47,778 bases of DNA from a candidate division WOR-3 bacterium. Lineage in GTDB: Bacteria > SDB-A. Both the position numbers and the translations under genes were made by a program. Positions 26,747 through 35,143 of the stretch are shown one piece after another. Position 1 is the first letter of the stretch. Each line of letters opens with the position of its first letter. Location: assembly GCA_016926475.1 (NCBI GenBank), contig JAFGON010000010.1:1-47778 (forward strand), given 5' to 3'. The notes beneath the pieces were generated by a model. The model was given only the letters and a program-made list of their open reading frames with translations, did not search any database and was not told the DNA's origin.

Positions 26747-27763
26747 ATGAAATACGAAGACGCTGGTGTAAACATTGGGAAAGCCGGTAAAGCTCTCGAG
26801 AAAATAAAAAACGTCGTCAAAAGCACTTTTGACGAAAGAGTTGTCCAGGACATAGGAAACTTCGGTGCGCTTTTCTCGAATGGCGAAAGGGGTTATCTCG
26901 TTTCGTCAGCCGACGGCGTCGGGACCAAACTAAAAGTCGCTTTCGCGACCGGTGAACACTCGACAGTAGGTCAGGATCTGGTCAACCACTGCGTGAACGA
27001 TATATTCGTCCTCGGAGCAATCCCCATGTTCTTTTTGGACTACATAGCGACAGGAAGTTTAGACGAACAGACCTACGAAAGCTTGATCGGGGGGCTGGCA
27101 AAAGCCTGCAGGGAAAATTCATGCTCTCTAATTGGCGGAGAAACCGCGGAGATGCCGGGTTTTTACTCCGAGGGGGAATATGACATCGCTGGATTCATTG
27201 TTGGAGAGGTGGCAAAAGAAGACGTCCTGGGTTCACATTTGATAAAACAAAGCGATGTGATCTACGGAATAGAATCTTCGGGACTGCACACTAACGGCTA
27301 TTCTTTGGCCAGAAAGATTTTAAAAGAAAACAACATCGACTTTTCCTCTTACAGCGAGGATTTAAAAGCGAGCTGGGGTGAAGCTCTGCTGAAGGTCCAC
27401 AGATCATACCTTTCTGTCCTCAAACAGGCTGTCAAAGAAAAGAAAATCGTTTCAGCCCTGGCGCACATCACAGGCGGCGGTATAAAGGGAAATCTGGAAA
27501 GGTCCATTCCGAAAAATCTCGACGCAAAAATCCAGATAAACTGGACCATACCTCCCATATTTAAAATCCTCCAAAAACTTGGGGGAGTACCCCTTTCAGA
27601 GATGTTTCTCGCCTTCAATATGGGAATAGGCATGATTTGTTCTGTTCCGCAGGAAAAGACATCTGAATTTGAAAGATACCTTATGGGGAAAAACGAAAAT
27701 ATTCACAGAGTAGGTCTCTTCGAGGAAGGCACGGGAAAAGTAACAATTGAAGGAATCGAATAA
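26747..27763 (+). CDS. purM: Phosphoribosylformylglycinamidine cyclo-ligase (AIR synthase)
   Basis: Makes aminoimidazole ribotide from FGAM with ATP in purine synthesis. 338 aa, the usual length. The ATG at 26747 was chosen because PurM proteins begin near YEDAGVNIGKAGKAL; a longer frame would run through the stem-loop. SADGVGTKLKVAF, HCVNDIFVLGA, GGETAEMPGFY, DIAGFIVG and AHITGGGIKGNL are the expected nucleotide-binding and family motifs. No Shine-Dalgarno sequence is visible. No other purine gene lies in the window, so the pathway is scattered. Confidence 0.95.
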   Translation: MKYEDAGVNIGKAGKALEKIKNVVKSTFDERVVQDIGNFGALFSNGERGYLVSSADGVGTKLKVAFATGEHSTVGQDLVNHCVNDIFVLGAIPMFFLDYIATGSLDEQTYESLIGGLAKACRENSCSLIGGETAEMPGFYSEGEYDIAGFIVGEVAKEDVLGSHLIKQSDVIYGIESSGLHTNGYSLARKILKENNIDFSSYSEDLKASWGEALLKVHRSYLSVLKQAVKEKKIVSALAHITGGGIKGNLERSIPKNLDAKIQINWTIPPIFKILQKLGGVPLSEMFLAFNMGIGMICSVPQEKTSEFERYLMGKNENIHRVGLFEEGTGKVTIEGIE

Positions 27764-28013
27764 AACTAAATTTTTTCGTTTTGTAATCAAAAAGCGCACC
27801 CCCAGGGACAGTTTCTCCTTCGTGAAAGAAGTGATAAGGGAATCGAACAACCAATGGGGGCTGTTGTCTTGCGCGGTTTTTAAACACTGGGACATGAACT
27901 CCGTTAAAGACATAGTCGATTTCTCAAAAAAACTCCCGGAGTGTTCAAATTACGATTTTTCGGACATAAAGAAAATTGAAAAAATAACTCTTGAGGATAT
28001 TTTTTCTTTTTGA
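27747..28013 (+). CDS. Small protein of unknown function overlapping the end of purM
   Basis: Up to 88 aa if the TTG at 27747, inside the end of purM, is the start; no ATG exists in the frame upstream of the conserved-looking region. The sequence is charged and helical (SFVKEVIRESNNQWGLL, MNSVKDIVDFSKKLPECSNY). Family and function are not recognised. The start is uncertain and no strong ribosome site is visible, but the open frame uses codons like its neighbours and fills the space between purM and the hsp20 promoter region. Confidence 0.4.
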   Translation: MKESNKTKFFRFVIKKRTPRDSFSFVKEVIRESNNQWGLLSCAVFKHWDMNSVKDIVDFSKKLPECSNYDFSDIKKIEKITLEDIFSF

Positions 28014-28015
28014 CC

Positions 28016-28100
28016 TTGTCTATCTCTCCAAATTGTATATATTTTTATTGTATGTGTATTTACTATAGAACTTTACCCAGGCTTTAACAGGGGTTAGAAT
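28016..28100 (+). promoter_or_regulatory. Two candidate promoters upstream of hsp20-lon
   Basis: TTGTCT at 28016-28021 with TATATT at 28038-28043 (16-base spacer), and TTTACC at 28072-28077 with TAGAAT at 28095-28100 (17-base spacer). No CIRCE-type inverted repeat is seen, so a known heat-shock operator cannot be named. The gap is AT-rich. Confidence 0.35.
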
Positions 28101-28144
28101 TTTTTGGTTTCTTTTTTTAACAATCCGCTCGAGGGAGTGTTTTA

Positions 28145-28489
28145 GTGTATAAATACAGAACCCATGAAGAAACTCCTTTTATGGATGTAGTTGTAAAAAA
28201 AACGACTGTCGTAGTCACCGCAGAAGTGCCGGGTCTGAAATCGGACGATATACTCATTCGTCTGGAAAAAAACAAGTTGACCATAATTTCGAAAACACCG
28301 CCGGCCCATACAGTCGAAGGAAAATATATCCTTATGGAAAGATGCCACAATCCTTTTAACAGAACAATAGTGCTGCCGCTGGTAATCGACCCTGACTCCA
28401 TCAAAACCAACCTTTCAGGCGGCATTTTAACCATTTATCTATCGATTTTGAAGGAGATAGATTCTGCAAGAACAATCCAATTACTCTGA
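28145..28489 (+). CDS. Small heat shock protein (Hsp20 / alpha-crystallin family)
   Basis: A 114-aa ATP-independent chaperone that holds unfolding proteins. The start is GTG with GAGGGAG upstream. Nearly the whole protein is the alpha-crystallin domain: VVTAEVPGLKSDDILIRLEKNKLTIIS, LMERCHNPFNRTIVLP and TNLSGGILTIYL, the last matching the usual A.x.x.N.G.V.L motif with SGGIL. N- and C-terminal extensions are short, so large oligomers may be limited. Its 3' end overlaps the likely start of lon, linking chaperone and protease expression. Confidence 0.88.
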   Translation: MYKYRTHEETPFMDVVVKKTTVVVTAEVPGLKSDDILIRLEKNKLTIISKTPPAHTVEGKYILMERCHNPFNRTIVLPLVIDPDSIKTNLSGGILTIYLSILKEIDSARTIQLL

Positions 28490-30836
28490 CAAAAAACCTC
28501 TGCCAGTTGTTCCCCCGCTTATACTGCCTCTATTGGCTCTTGAAAAACAGCTGATATATCCAAATCTTCCTCTTGTAGTTGTGGTTTCAAGCCAACAAGA
28601 CATAGACATGATAAACGAAATCCTCAAATCAAGGGACAAATCCCTTGTGGCAGCGTTAAAAAAAGAAAATTTCGAAGCCGGATCCCCCAAAGAGGATCAA
28701 ATCTACGACATAGGAGTCGTCTCCCTGGTGACCAAACTGATGAATTACGATGAAAATTACAGAATAATAATTCAAGGCAGAAAAAGAGTTCGGCTTCAGA
28801 AAATTTTTGACGGCGGGAAATACTCAAAAGCGGAATGTGTAGCGGTCGATGATACACATGAATCCGGAATTGAGACAGAAGCGCTCCACAGATCCCTTCA
28901 AAACGCTTTTATCGATCTTATAGAAGAGACCCCTGCTATTCCTCCCGAATTGAAAATGGTGATAAAGGAAATTGACAAGCCGGGAAGCCTTGCAGATTTT
29001 GTTTCCATGCACATAAACATGGATTTAAAAGAAAGACAAAAAATCCTTGAGACCACAAATGTCAGGGACAGGCTTAAATTTGTACTGGAAAAAGTGACAG
29101 ACGAACTCAAAATAGCAAAAGTTGCATCAAAAATAAGGCGGGATGTCGAAGAAAAAGCTGAAGACAGCAGAAAAGAGTACTTTTTAAGAGAGCAAATGAG
29201 AGCGATAAAAAAAGAACTCGGGGAAAAGGACGAAAACGCCAGAGATATAGGGGAAATCCAGGAAAAAATGGAGAAAGTCGCACTTACAGAAGAAGCGAGA
29301 AAAGCGTGCGAAAAGGAAATCGAAAGGTTAAACCAAATGCCACCAGCTTCCGCGGAGTATTCAGTATCAAGGACATATATTGACTGGATTTTGGATCTTC
29401 CCTGGAACTTGTACACCAAGGACAAGGCGAACCTGCGGAACGCGAAAAAAATTCTCGACTCGGACCACTATGATCTCAAGGAAGTCAAGGAGCGAATACT
29501 CGAATTTATCGCAGTGAGAAAACTGAAAAATGACGTCAAGAGTCCCATAATTTGTTTTTTGGGTCCTCCTGGAGTGGGCAAAACTTCCCTCGGTCAGTCT
29601 ATTGCAAAGACCCTGGGCAGAAAATTCGTAAGATTCTCTCTTGGAGGGATTAGAGACGAAGCCGAGATAAGAGGGCACAGAAGAACATACGTCGGAGCAA
29701 TGCCGGGAAGAATAATCCAAGGCATTAGAAGAGCTGAATCTGCAAATCCCCTTTTCATGCTCGATGAAATAGACAAACTAGGAGTCGATTTTCGCGGGGA
29801 TCCTGCATCAGCGCTTCTCGAAGTTCTCGACCCAGAGCAAAACTCCACTTTCAGGGACCATTACCTTGACCTTTCCTTCGACCTTTCTAAAGTATTGTTT
29901 ATAATGACAGCCAACACGACGGCTACAATCCCACCCGCTCTTCTCGACAGAATGGAAATTATTGAACTTCCGGGCTACACGAACTTTGAGAAGATTCAAA
30001 TAGCAAAAATCCACCTCTTGCCAAAACAGTTAAAAGAAAACGGCCTAGACGATAAAAATTTAAACTTCAAGAATGAAGCGATTGAAACGATAATTGCCAA
30101 CTACACATTCGAAGCCGGCGTCAGAAACCTTGAGAGAAACATCGCCAACATTTGCAGAAAAATCGCAAAAAAAATAGCCTCTTCCCCTTCGATTGAGAAA
30201 AAAGAGATCCAAATCACGAAAAAATCGGTTGAAGCATTTTTGGGCCCGCCAAGGCAGATTCACGAAAAGAAACTTCCGGCGCCTCAAGCAGGAATTTCAA
30301 CCGGACTCGCGTGGACACCTAACGGAGGTGAAATACTGTTTATCGAATCTGTGTTCATGCCGGGAAAAGGGAGTCTAATACTCACCGGACAGCTTGGAGA
30401 GGTAATGAAAGAATCTGCCATGGCGGCTCTCACGTATTTGAAATCTACAATGAAATCAAAAGACGCAAAGCAGGATTTCTTCATAAACAACGACTTCCAC
30501 GTTCATGTACCCGCTGGAGCGATTCCAAAAGACGGTCCTTCCGCGGGAGTCGCTATTTTCTCTTCGCTCTACAGCAAGATAAACAACGTCAAGCTGAAAA
30601 ACGATATCGCCATGACCGGAGAAATAACTCTGACAGGAAGAGTATTGCCGGTTGGAGGAATAGAAAACAAAGTTTTGGCGGCTAAAAGAGCCGGTATCTT
30701 CAACGTCATTCTGCCGAAAGAAAACTCTGCGGATTTTTCGCAAATTTCCGTTGAAAAAAAGAAAGGCGTAAAACCTTTTTACGTCGACAGCATTGAGAAA
30801 GTTTTAAAACACGTTATATGCAAAAAGGGAGAGTAA
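28464..30836 (+). CDS. lon: ATP-dependent Lon protease, probable non-AUG start
   Basis: Hexameric AAA+ serine protease that removes damaged and regulatory proteins. An in-frame TAG at 28458-28460 limits the start, and no ATG, GTG or TTG occurs before 28533. AGGAG at 28452-28456 lies 7 bases before CTG 28464 (4 before ATT 28461), so one of these is the likely start, giving about 790 aa and the full first strand (LPVVPPLILPLLAL). Numbered from CTG: Lon N-terminal domain about 10-210, Walker A GPPGVGKT 367-374, Walker B FMLDEIDK, catalytic S693 (PKDGPSAG) and K736 (ENKVLAAKRAG). Overlaps hsp20 by 26 nt. Confidence 0.93.
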   Translation: MQEQSNYSDKKPLPVVPPLILPLLALEKQLIYPNLPLVVVVSSQQDIDMINEILKSRDKSLVAALKKENFEAGSPKEDQIYDIGVVSLVTKLMNYDENYRIIIQGRKRVRLQKIFDGGKYSKAECVAVDDTHESGIETEALHRSLQNAFIDLIEETPAIPPELKMVIKEIDKPGSLADFVSMHINMDLKERQKILETTNVRDRLKFVLEKVTDELKIAKVASKIRRDVEEKAEDSRKEYFLREQMRAIKKELGEKDENARDIGEIQEKMEKVALTEEARKACEKEIERLNQMPPASAEYSVSRTYIDWILDLPWNLYTKDKANLRNAKKILDSDHYDLKEVKERILEFIAVRKLKNDVKSPIICFLGPPGVGKTSLGQSIAKTLGRKFVRFSLGGIRDEAEIRGHRRTYVGAMPGRIIQGIRRAESANPLFMLDEIDKLGVDFRGDPASALLEVLDPEQNSTFRDHYLDLSFDLSKVLFIMTANTTATIPPALLDRMEIIELPGYTNFEKIQIAKIHLLPKQLKENGLDDKNLNFKNEAIETIIANYTFEAGVRNLERNIANICRKIAKKIASSPSIEKKEIQITKKSVEAFLGPPRQIHEKKLPAPQAGISTGLAWTPNGGEILFIESVFMPGKGSLILTGQLGEVMKESAMAALTYLKSTMKSKDAKQDFFINNDFHVHVPAGAIPKDGPSAGVAIFSSLYSKINNVKLKNDIAMTGEITLTGRVLPVGGIENKVLAAKRAGIFNVILPKENSADFSQISVEKKKGVKPFYVDSIEKVLKHVICKKGE

Positions 30837-30837
30837 T

Positions 30838-31302
30838 TTGATCTGCGAACTTTTAAAACCCGAAAATATAATTATCAGCAATGATAATCTGAACTTCGAA
30901 CAAACTCTCGACTCGCTTGTCAGCGTTCTGGCTCTGAGGTCCGAAACAAAAAATCTGTGGAAAGATTTTCTTCTCAAACGCGAAGAACTTATTTCATCGA
31001 GACTCGGAAAAGGAGTTATGATTTTCAGGGCTTGGCCGGTTCAGACAGATAGAGTCTATTTTTCTTTGGGAATATTCCCACAGGGGCTTGAAATAGAAAC
31101 TTTTGATGGCGAAAAAATAAAAATTGCCGGTCTTCTGGCGGCTCCAAAAGAAAATGAAAGCGAATACCACGAAAATCTAGTTTCTGTGCTTCGGCTGTTC
31201 AACGAGAATTCTTTGAGAGACGATTTAATTCTGAGTCAAGAACCTTCGAAAATACTGCAGCTAATAAAAGACGAGGAGAGCGAACTTGAGAAAACCGTCT
31301 GA
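30838..31302 (+). CDS. PTS EIIA (PtsN-like) domain protein lacking the phosphorylated histidine
   Basis: A 154-aa protein with the fold pattern of PTS EIIA type 2 (fructose/mannitol/PtsN): ELLKPENIIIS start, LLKREELISSRLGKGVMI, then DGEKIKIAGLLAAPKENESEYHENL. In active EIIA proteins the segment reads G.AIPH; here it reads GVMIFRA, with Arg64 where the phospho-histidine should be. Phosphotransfer is therefore unlikely and a regulatory or protein-binding role is inferred. The start is TTG with GGGAGAG upstream, one base after the lon stop. Its end overlaps the aspS start by 17 nt. No other PTS genes are in the window. Confidence 0.75.
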   Translation: MICELLKPENIIISNDNLNFEQTLDSLVSVLALRSETKNLWKDFLLKREELISSRLGKGVMIFRAWPVQTDRVYFSLGIFPQGLEIETFDGEKIKIAGLLAAPKENESEYHENLVSVLRLFNENSLRDDLILSQEPSKILQLIKDEESELEKTV

Positions 31303-33043
31303 TTCAAACAATTTTTCTACGACTTATAGAACTCATCTCTGCGGTGAAATTGACCCAGTACTTGAAGGTGAAATCGTCAAGGTATGCGGATGGGTGAACA
31401 GCATCAGAAAACACGGAGGCGTGACTTTCATGGATCTGAGAGACAGATCCGGAATAGTTCAAGTTGTCATGCATCCAGGTAAGGTAAAAGAAATACCCTT
31501 CAAGTTGGAATCCTCTGTTTTCGCAGAGGGAAAAGTTGTTAAAAGACCTGAAAACATGATAAACAGAGACATAATCACAGGCGAAATAGAGATTGAGGCG
31601 TCTTCCGTCTCACTTCTCTCCGACACAATACCCCTTCCTTTTCTTCCTGAAGACGAAGTAAAAGCAGGGGCTGAATTGAGGCTGAAATACAGATACTTGG
31701 ACTTGAGAAGAAAGGTTATGTTCAACAACCTTTGGATTCGGCACTTGACCGTGCAATACATAAGGTCTTTTTTAGCAGAAAAGGGTTTCATCGAAGTGGA
31801 GACCCCATACATGACCTCCCCTACTCCTGAAGGAGCGAGAGACTATCTCGTGCCCAGTCGAATACATCGGGGCAAATTCTACGCCCTGGCGCAATCCCCT
31901 CAATTATACAAACAGCTTCTAATGGTCTCCGGAATCGACAGATACTTTCAGTTCGCAAGGTGTTTCAGAGACGAGGATATGAGAGCTGACAGGCAGCCGG
32001 AACACACTCAGATAGACATCGAGATGAGTTTCGTGTCTCAGGAAGATGTTTTGTCTTTGGCTGAAGAAATGTTTAGCAATGTTTTCAAAAAGGTTCTCGC
32101 CGAAAACATTGCGGTTCCCTTTGAGAGGTTGACCTACGAACAGGCCATGTCCAGATACGGAACAGACAAACCCGACAACCGATTCGGATTTGAACTTTTT
32201 GAGATCACCCAAGAAGCAAAAAAAACCGGCATGAAAATTCTCGAAAATGCTGAATCTTGCATCTGTCTTCTGGCTGAGGATTATCTGCCGTCGAGAAAGG
32301 AAATCGAGGATTTGGAGAGAATCGCCAGGGACAATTCCGCGGGAGGGCTTCTCTGGATAAAATTCGAAGAAAAAGGAGAAACCGGGCCTCTTTCAAAATA
32401 CTTGACTCCAATGTTGCGATACCAAATCAACCCTGAGAACAAAATCGGGAGTGCTTTTGCTGTAGCTGGTGCATTGTCTCAGTCAAGAAAAGCTTTGGGA
32501 GCGGTGAGATTAGAAATTGGTAAGAGGACAAACGCCATCAAAAAGAATTTCAGTTTTTTATGGGTCGTCGATTTTCCTCTGTTCGAAAAAGACGATAACG
32601 GAAACTGGACTCCCTGTCATCACATATTCACTATGCCGAATTCTGAAGACATCAAATACTTAGACGAAGACCCGGGTAAAGTCAGAGGGCTTCAATACGA
32701 TATAGTGCTGAACGGAATTGAACTCGCGTCCGGAAGCATAAGAAACCACAATCCTGAACTCCTGAAAAAATGCTTTTCAGTAATCGGGCTTTCAAGAGAG
32801 CAAGCTGAAAGCAAATTTGGTTTTCTGCTTCGCGCTTTTGAATACGCTCCCCCTCCACACGGAGGAATAGCCCCTGGAATCGACCGGCTCGTGATGATTA
32901 TGACCCAGTCCAAAAGCATTCAAGACGTGATAGCATTCCCGAAAACACTGCAGGCAACCGGTTTGATGGAAGACTGCCCGAGGGATATTCAAACCGACCA
33001 AATGGAAGAGCTGGGACTCGTAATGAAAAGAGAAGATTCTTGA
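31286..33043 (+). CDS. aspS: Aspartyl-tRNA synthetase, bacterial type
   Basis: Charges tRNA-Asp (and possibly tRNA-Asn) with aspartate. 585 aa, normal for the bacterial type with the inserted GAD domain. Start TTG at 31286 with GAGGAGAG 7 bases upstream, inside the end of the previous gene. N-terminal OB-fold anticodon-binding domain (residues about 15-110, VCGWVNSIRKHGGVTFMDLRD); motif 2 with CFRDEDMRADRQPEHTQID; motif 3 with GGIAPGIDRLVMIM. The His in RKHGG matches the residue reported as a marker of non-discriminating enzymes such as that of Pseudomonas aeruginosa. The def gene overlaps the stop. Confidence 0.96.
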   Translation: MRKPSDSNNFSTTYRTHLCGEIDPVLEGEIVKVCGWVNSIRKHGGVTFMDLRDRSGIVQVVMHPGKVKEIPFKLESSVFAEGKVVKRPENMINRDIITGEIEIEASSVSLLSDTIPLPFLPEDEVKAGAELRLKYRYLDLRRKVMFNNLWIRHLTVQYIRSFLAEKGFIEVETPYMTSPTPEGARDYLVPSRIHRGKFYALAQSPQLYKQLLMVSGIDRYFQFARCFRDEDMRADRQPEHTQIDIEMSFVSQEDVLSLAEEMFSNVFKKVLAENIAVPFERLTYEQAMSRYGTDKPDNRFGFELFEITQEAKKTGMKILENAESCICLLAEDYLPSRKEIEDLERIARDNSAGGLLWIKFEEKGETGPLSKYLTPMLRYQINPENKIGSAFAVAGALSQSRKALGAVRLEIGKRTNAIKKNFSFLWVVDFPLFEKDDNGNWTPCHHIFTMPNSEDIKYLDEDPGKVRGLQYDIVLNGIELASGSIRNHNPELLKKCFSVIGLSREQAESKFGFLLRAFEYAPPPHGGIAPGIDRLVMIMTQSKSIQDVIAFPKTLQATGLMEDCPRDIQTDQMEELGLVMKREDS

Positions 33044-33525
33044 AAATCCTGCATTATCCTGATCCTATTTTGAAAACCGTGACGGCCGACGTTGTCGATT
33101 TCGACCAGGATCTCAAAGATCTAATTCAAAAAATGATTCCGGTGATGAAAGAACTTGACGGTGTGGGACTCGCGGCAAACCAGGTCGGGATTTTAAGGAA
33201 TTTTTTCATTGTTCAAATACCCCAAAAAAAACTCGTGGTAGCAGTCAACCCCAAGATCATCTCCTTTTCCGAAGACAAAATTACCTCCGAAGAAGGCTGC
33301 CTCAGTCTTCCGGGTTTGTATCTGGATATCCCAAGATCAAAGAAAGTGATCTTGGAAGCATTTGACGAACAAGGGCGTAAATTCACCATGGAAGCTACCG
33401 GCCTTTTGTCTAGGGCGTTCTGTCATGAAACAGACCATCTTAAAGGAAAACTGATAATCGACTTTCTCGACTTGGAAGACAGAATCAGTTTTGAAGCTCA
33501 TCTGAACACGAGAAAGCTTTTTTAA
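33040..33525 (+). CDS. def: Peptide deformylase
   Basis: Removes the formyl group from new proteins. 161 aa. All three motifs are present: GVGLAANQVG (41-50), EGCLS (85-89, metal ligand C87) and HETDH (129-133) with catalytic E130. The residue before HETDH is Cys where Gln is usual. The start is TTG in a TTGA overlap with the aspS stop, so the two are translationally coupled. Methionyl-tRNA formyltransferase, a frequent neighbour, is absent here. Confidence 0.96.
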   Translation: MKILHYPDPILKTVTADVVDFDQDLKDLIQKMIPVMKELDGVGLAANQVGILRNFFIVQIPQKKLVVAVNPKIISFSEDKITSEEGCLSLPGLYLDIPRSKKVILEAFDEQGRKFTMEATGLLSRAFCHETDHLKGKLIIDFLDLEDRISFEAHLNTRKLF

Positions 33526-33561
33526 AAATTCTTGAGATTAAATACCAGACATAAAAGCCGG

Positions 33562-33582
33562 CAGAATAAAATTCTGGATTTT
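33562..33582 (+). terminator. Weak candidate terminator after def
   Basis: CAGAAT and ATTCTG form a 6-bp stem with a 3-base loop, followed by GATTTTAT. The stem is A/T-rich and the T-run short, so it may act only partly. A promoter for the slipin gene begins just downstream, which fits a transcription boundary. Confidence 0.3.
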
Positions 33583-33594
33583 ATAGGAATTTAA

Positions 33595-33622
33595 TTGTTT
33601 TTTAACCCATCGAACCTATAAT
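33595..33622 (+). promoter_or_regulatory. Candidate promoter of the slipin gene
   Basis: TTGTTT at 33595-33600, a 16-base spacer and TATAAT at 33617-33622. The slipin ATG follows 33 bases later behind AAAAGGAGG. Good match to the sigma70 pattern seen elsewhere in the window. Confidence 0.6.
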
Positions 33623-33654
33623 AGACTTAAACAAATCATAGAAAAGGAGGTTTT

Positions 33655-34410
33655 ATGCCTTGTTTGTTGATTTTTATAGGGTTTAGTGTGCTATTTTCTT
33701 TTTTTTACATTCTCAGGGGCATCAGAATAATTTACCAATATGAAAGAGGTGTGGTGTTCACCTTTGGTAAATTCAGCCATGTCAAAGACCCCGGAATAAG
33801 ATGGATCTTCCCTATAATTCAAAATATGCGCAGGGTTGATATCAGAATTATGACGGTTGACGTCCCCAGACAGGAAGTCATAACAAAAGACAATATACCC
33901 ATTCTCGCCAATACAGTAGTATATTTCAAAGTCGAAAACCCCGTGAACGCGATAATAAAAATCGACAACTACGTCTATGCCGTAAGGCAATTCACGCAAG
34001 CGGCTCTGAGGGACATAGTCGGAAACAACGAACTTGATTTTGTCCTTACAGAAAGAGTACAAATCGCAGAGAGCATACAGAAAATTGTAGACACCGAGAC
34101 AGCGGAGTGGGGCGTCGATATCGAATCAATAAAAATACAGGAAATTGAACTTCCCGCGGAAATGAAAAGGGCGATGGCAAAACAGGCTGAAGCCGAAAGG
34201 GAAAGAAGAGCCGTGATAATAGCTTCGGACGGAGAATTAAAAGCCTCGGAAAACCTCAGACAAGCCGCTGAAACACTTTCCAAAAATCCCGCCGCGCTTC
34301 ACCTTAGAACTCTTCAGACAATAAGGGACATAGCCGCTGATCCTTCCGAAAAAATCGTTCTTTATCTGCCTTCGGACATAACCGAAACCATAAAAAAAAT
34401 CACAGGTTGA
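33655..34410 (+). CDS. Slipin (stomatin-like SPFH / band 7 membrane protein)
   Basis: A 251-aa membrane protein. An N-terminal hydrophobic hairpin or helix (about 3-22) is followed by an SPFH/band 7 domain (about 25-190): YQYERGVVFTFGKFSHVKDPGIRWIFPIIQ, VDVPRQEVITKDNIP, and ALRDIVGNNELDFVLTER. A charged helix (KRAMAKQAEAERERRAVI) and a C-terminal segment ending in LPSDI complete it. Slipins form membrane rings and often pair with an NfeD membrane protease; no nfeD gene is seen here. RBS AAAAGGAGG. The HUMPS gene starts 11 bases downstream. Confidence 0.92.
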   Translation: MPCLLIFIGFSVLFSFFYILRGIRIIYQYERGVVFTFGKFSHVKDPGIRWIFPIIQNMRRVDIRIMTVDVPRQEVITKDNIPILANTVVYFKVENPVNAIIKIDNYVYAVRQFTQAALRDIVGNNELDFVLTERVQIAESIQKIVDTETAEWGVDIESIKIQEIELPAEMKRAMAKQAEAERERRAVIIASDGELKASENLRQAAETLSKNPAALHLRTLQTIRDIAADPSEKIVLYLPSDITETIKKITG

Positions 34411-34421
34411 AAGACTGCTAA

Positions 34422-35087
34422 ATGTTAAATCCCAGGAAAAGATACCTGCAGATAGCATTCAACTACGACGCTGAACAAGTTTCGAGAATTCTTCCATACA
34501 TTCCAAAAAGCGACAGAATACTAATCGAGGCGGGGACTCCTTACATTAAAAGGGAAGGATTGAACGGGATAAAATTGATAAGAAAGATGTGGAACGGCAT
34601 TGTCGTCGCCGATTTAAAAACGCTTGACGGAGGCGAAAAGGAAGTCAGGTTCGCCTTTGGAGCCGGAGCAAACGCGATTACAGTATTCGGTGGAGCCCCT
34701 AAGGAGACTTTGAATTTTTTCATTGATACATGCTCAAAAATGCGGATTTACTCGATGATAGATATGCTGGGGGTAGAAGATCCTCTCAAAGTCCTTTTAA
34801 AGCTCAAAACTCCTCCCGATGTCGTCGTCATACACAGGGGCAGAGACGAAGAAAGCACCCGAGGAAAAGTTATCAAATACAAGCAAATCAACAAAATCCG
34901 AAGCAAGTACGACGTGTTTATATCTGCCGCCGGAGGTATCGATCTTAAAGAAGCAAGGAGCGCAATTTTCAACGGAGCAGACATCGTCGTCGCGAATATC
35001 GTCGTCCCCGGAGATCCATGGACAGGTATAAGCTCATCTTCCGACGTCAATGAAATAGCTTATCAGTTTTTGACTACAATCGAGTGA
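34422..35087 (+). CDS. HUMPS-family enzyme (hexulose-6-phosphate synthase / OMP decarboxylase superfamily)
   Basis: A 221-aa TIM-barrel enzyme of the OMP decarboxylase superfamily. IEAGTPYIKREG and VVADLKTLDGG (D64-K66-D69, the DxKxxD catalytic motif) match 3-hexulose-6-phosphate synthase and 3-keto-L-gulonate-6-phosphate decarboxylase more than true PyrF. VFISAAGGI and NGADIVVANIVVPG form the phosphate-binding end. Likely substrates are sugar phosphates, perhaps formaldehyde fixation onto ribulose 5-phosphate or its reverse for pentose synthesis, but no isomerase partner is nearby. It follows the slipin gene closely and converges with tldE. Confidence 0.8.
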   Translation: MLNPRKRYLQIAFNYDAEQVSRILPYIPKSDRILIEAGTPYIKREGLNGIKLIRKMWNGIVVADLKTLDGGEKEVRFAFGAGANAITVFGGAPKETLNFFIDTCSKMRIYSMIDMLGVEDPLKVLLKLKTPPDVVVIHRGRDEESTRGKVIKYKQINKIRSKYDVFISAAGGIDLKEARSAIFNGADIVVANIVVPGDPWTGISSSSDVNEIAYQFLTTIE

Positions 35088-35143
35088 TTCAAGTCTTTTT
35101 TGGCCGTTTTTTTGAAGTTGTCAAGCAGACAAAAACAGCGTAT

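Noticed and set aside
28014-28144. A CIRCE or sigma32-type heat-shock site before hsp20-lon
   Set aside because: No TTAGCACTC inverted repeat and no convincing CTTGAA/CCCCAT pair could be found.
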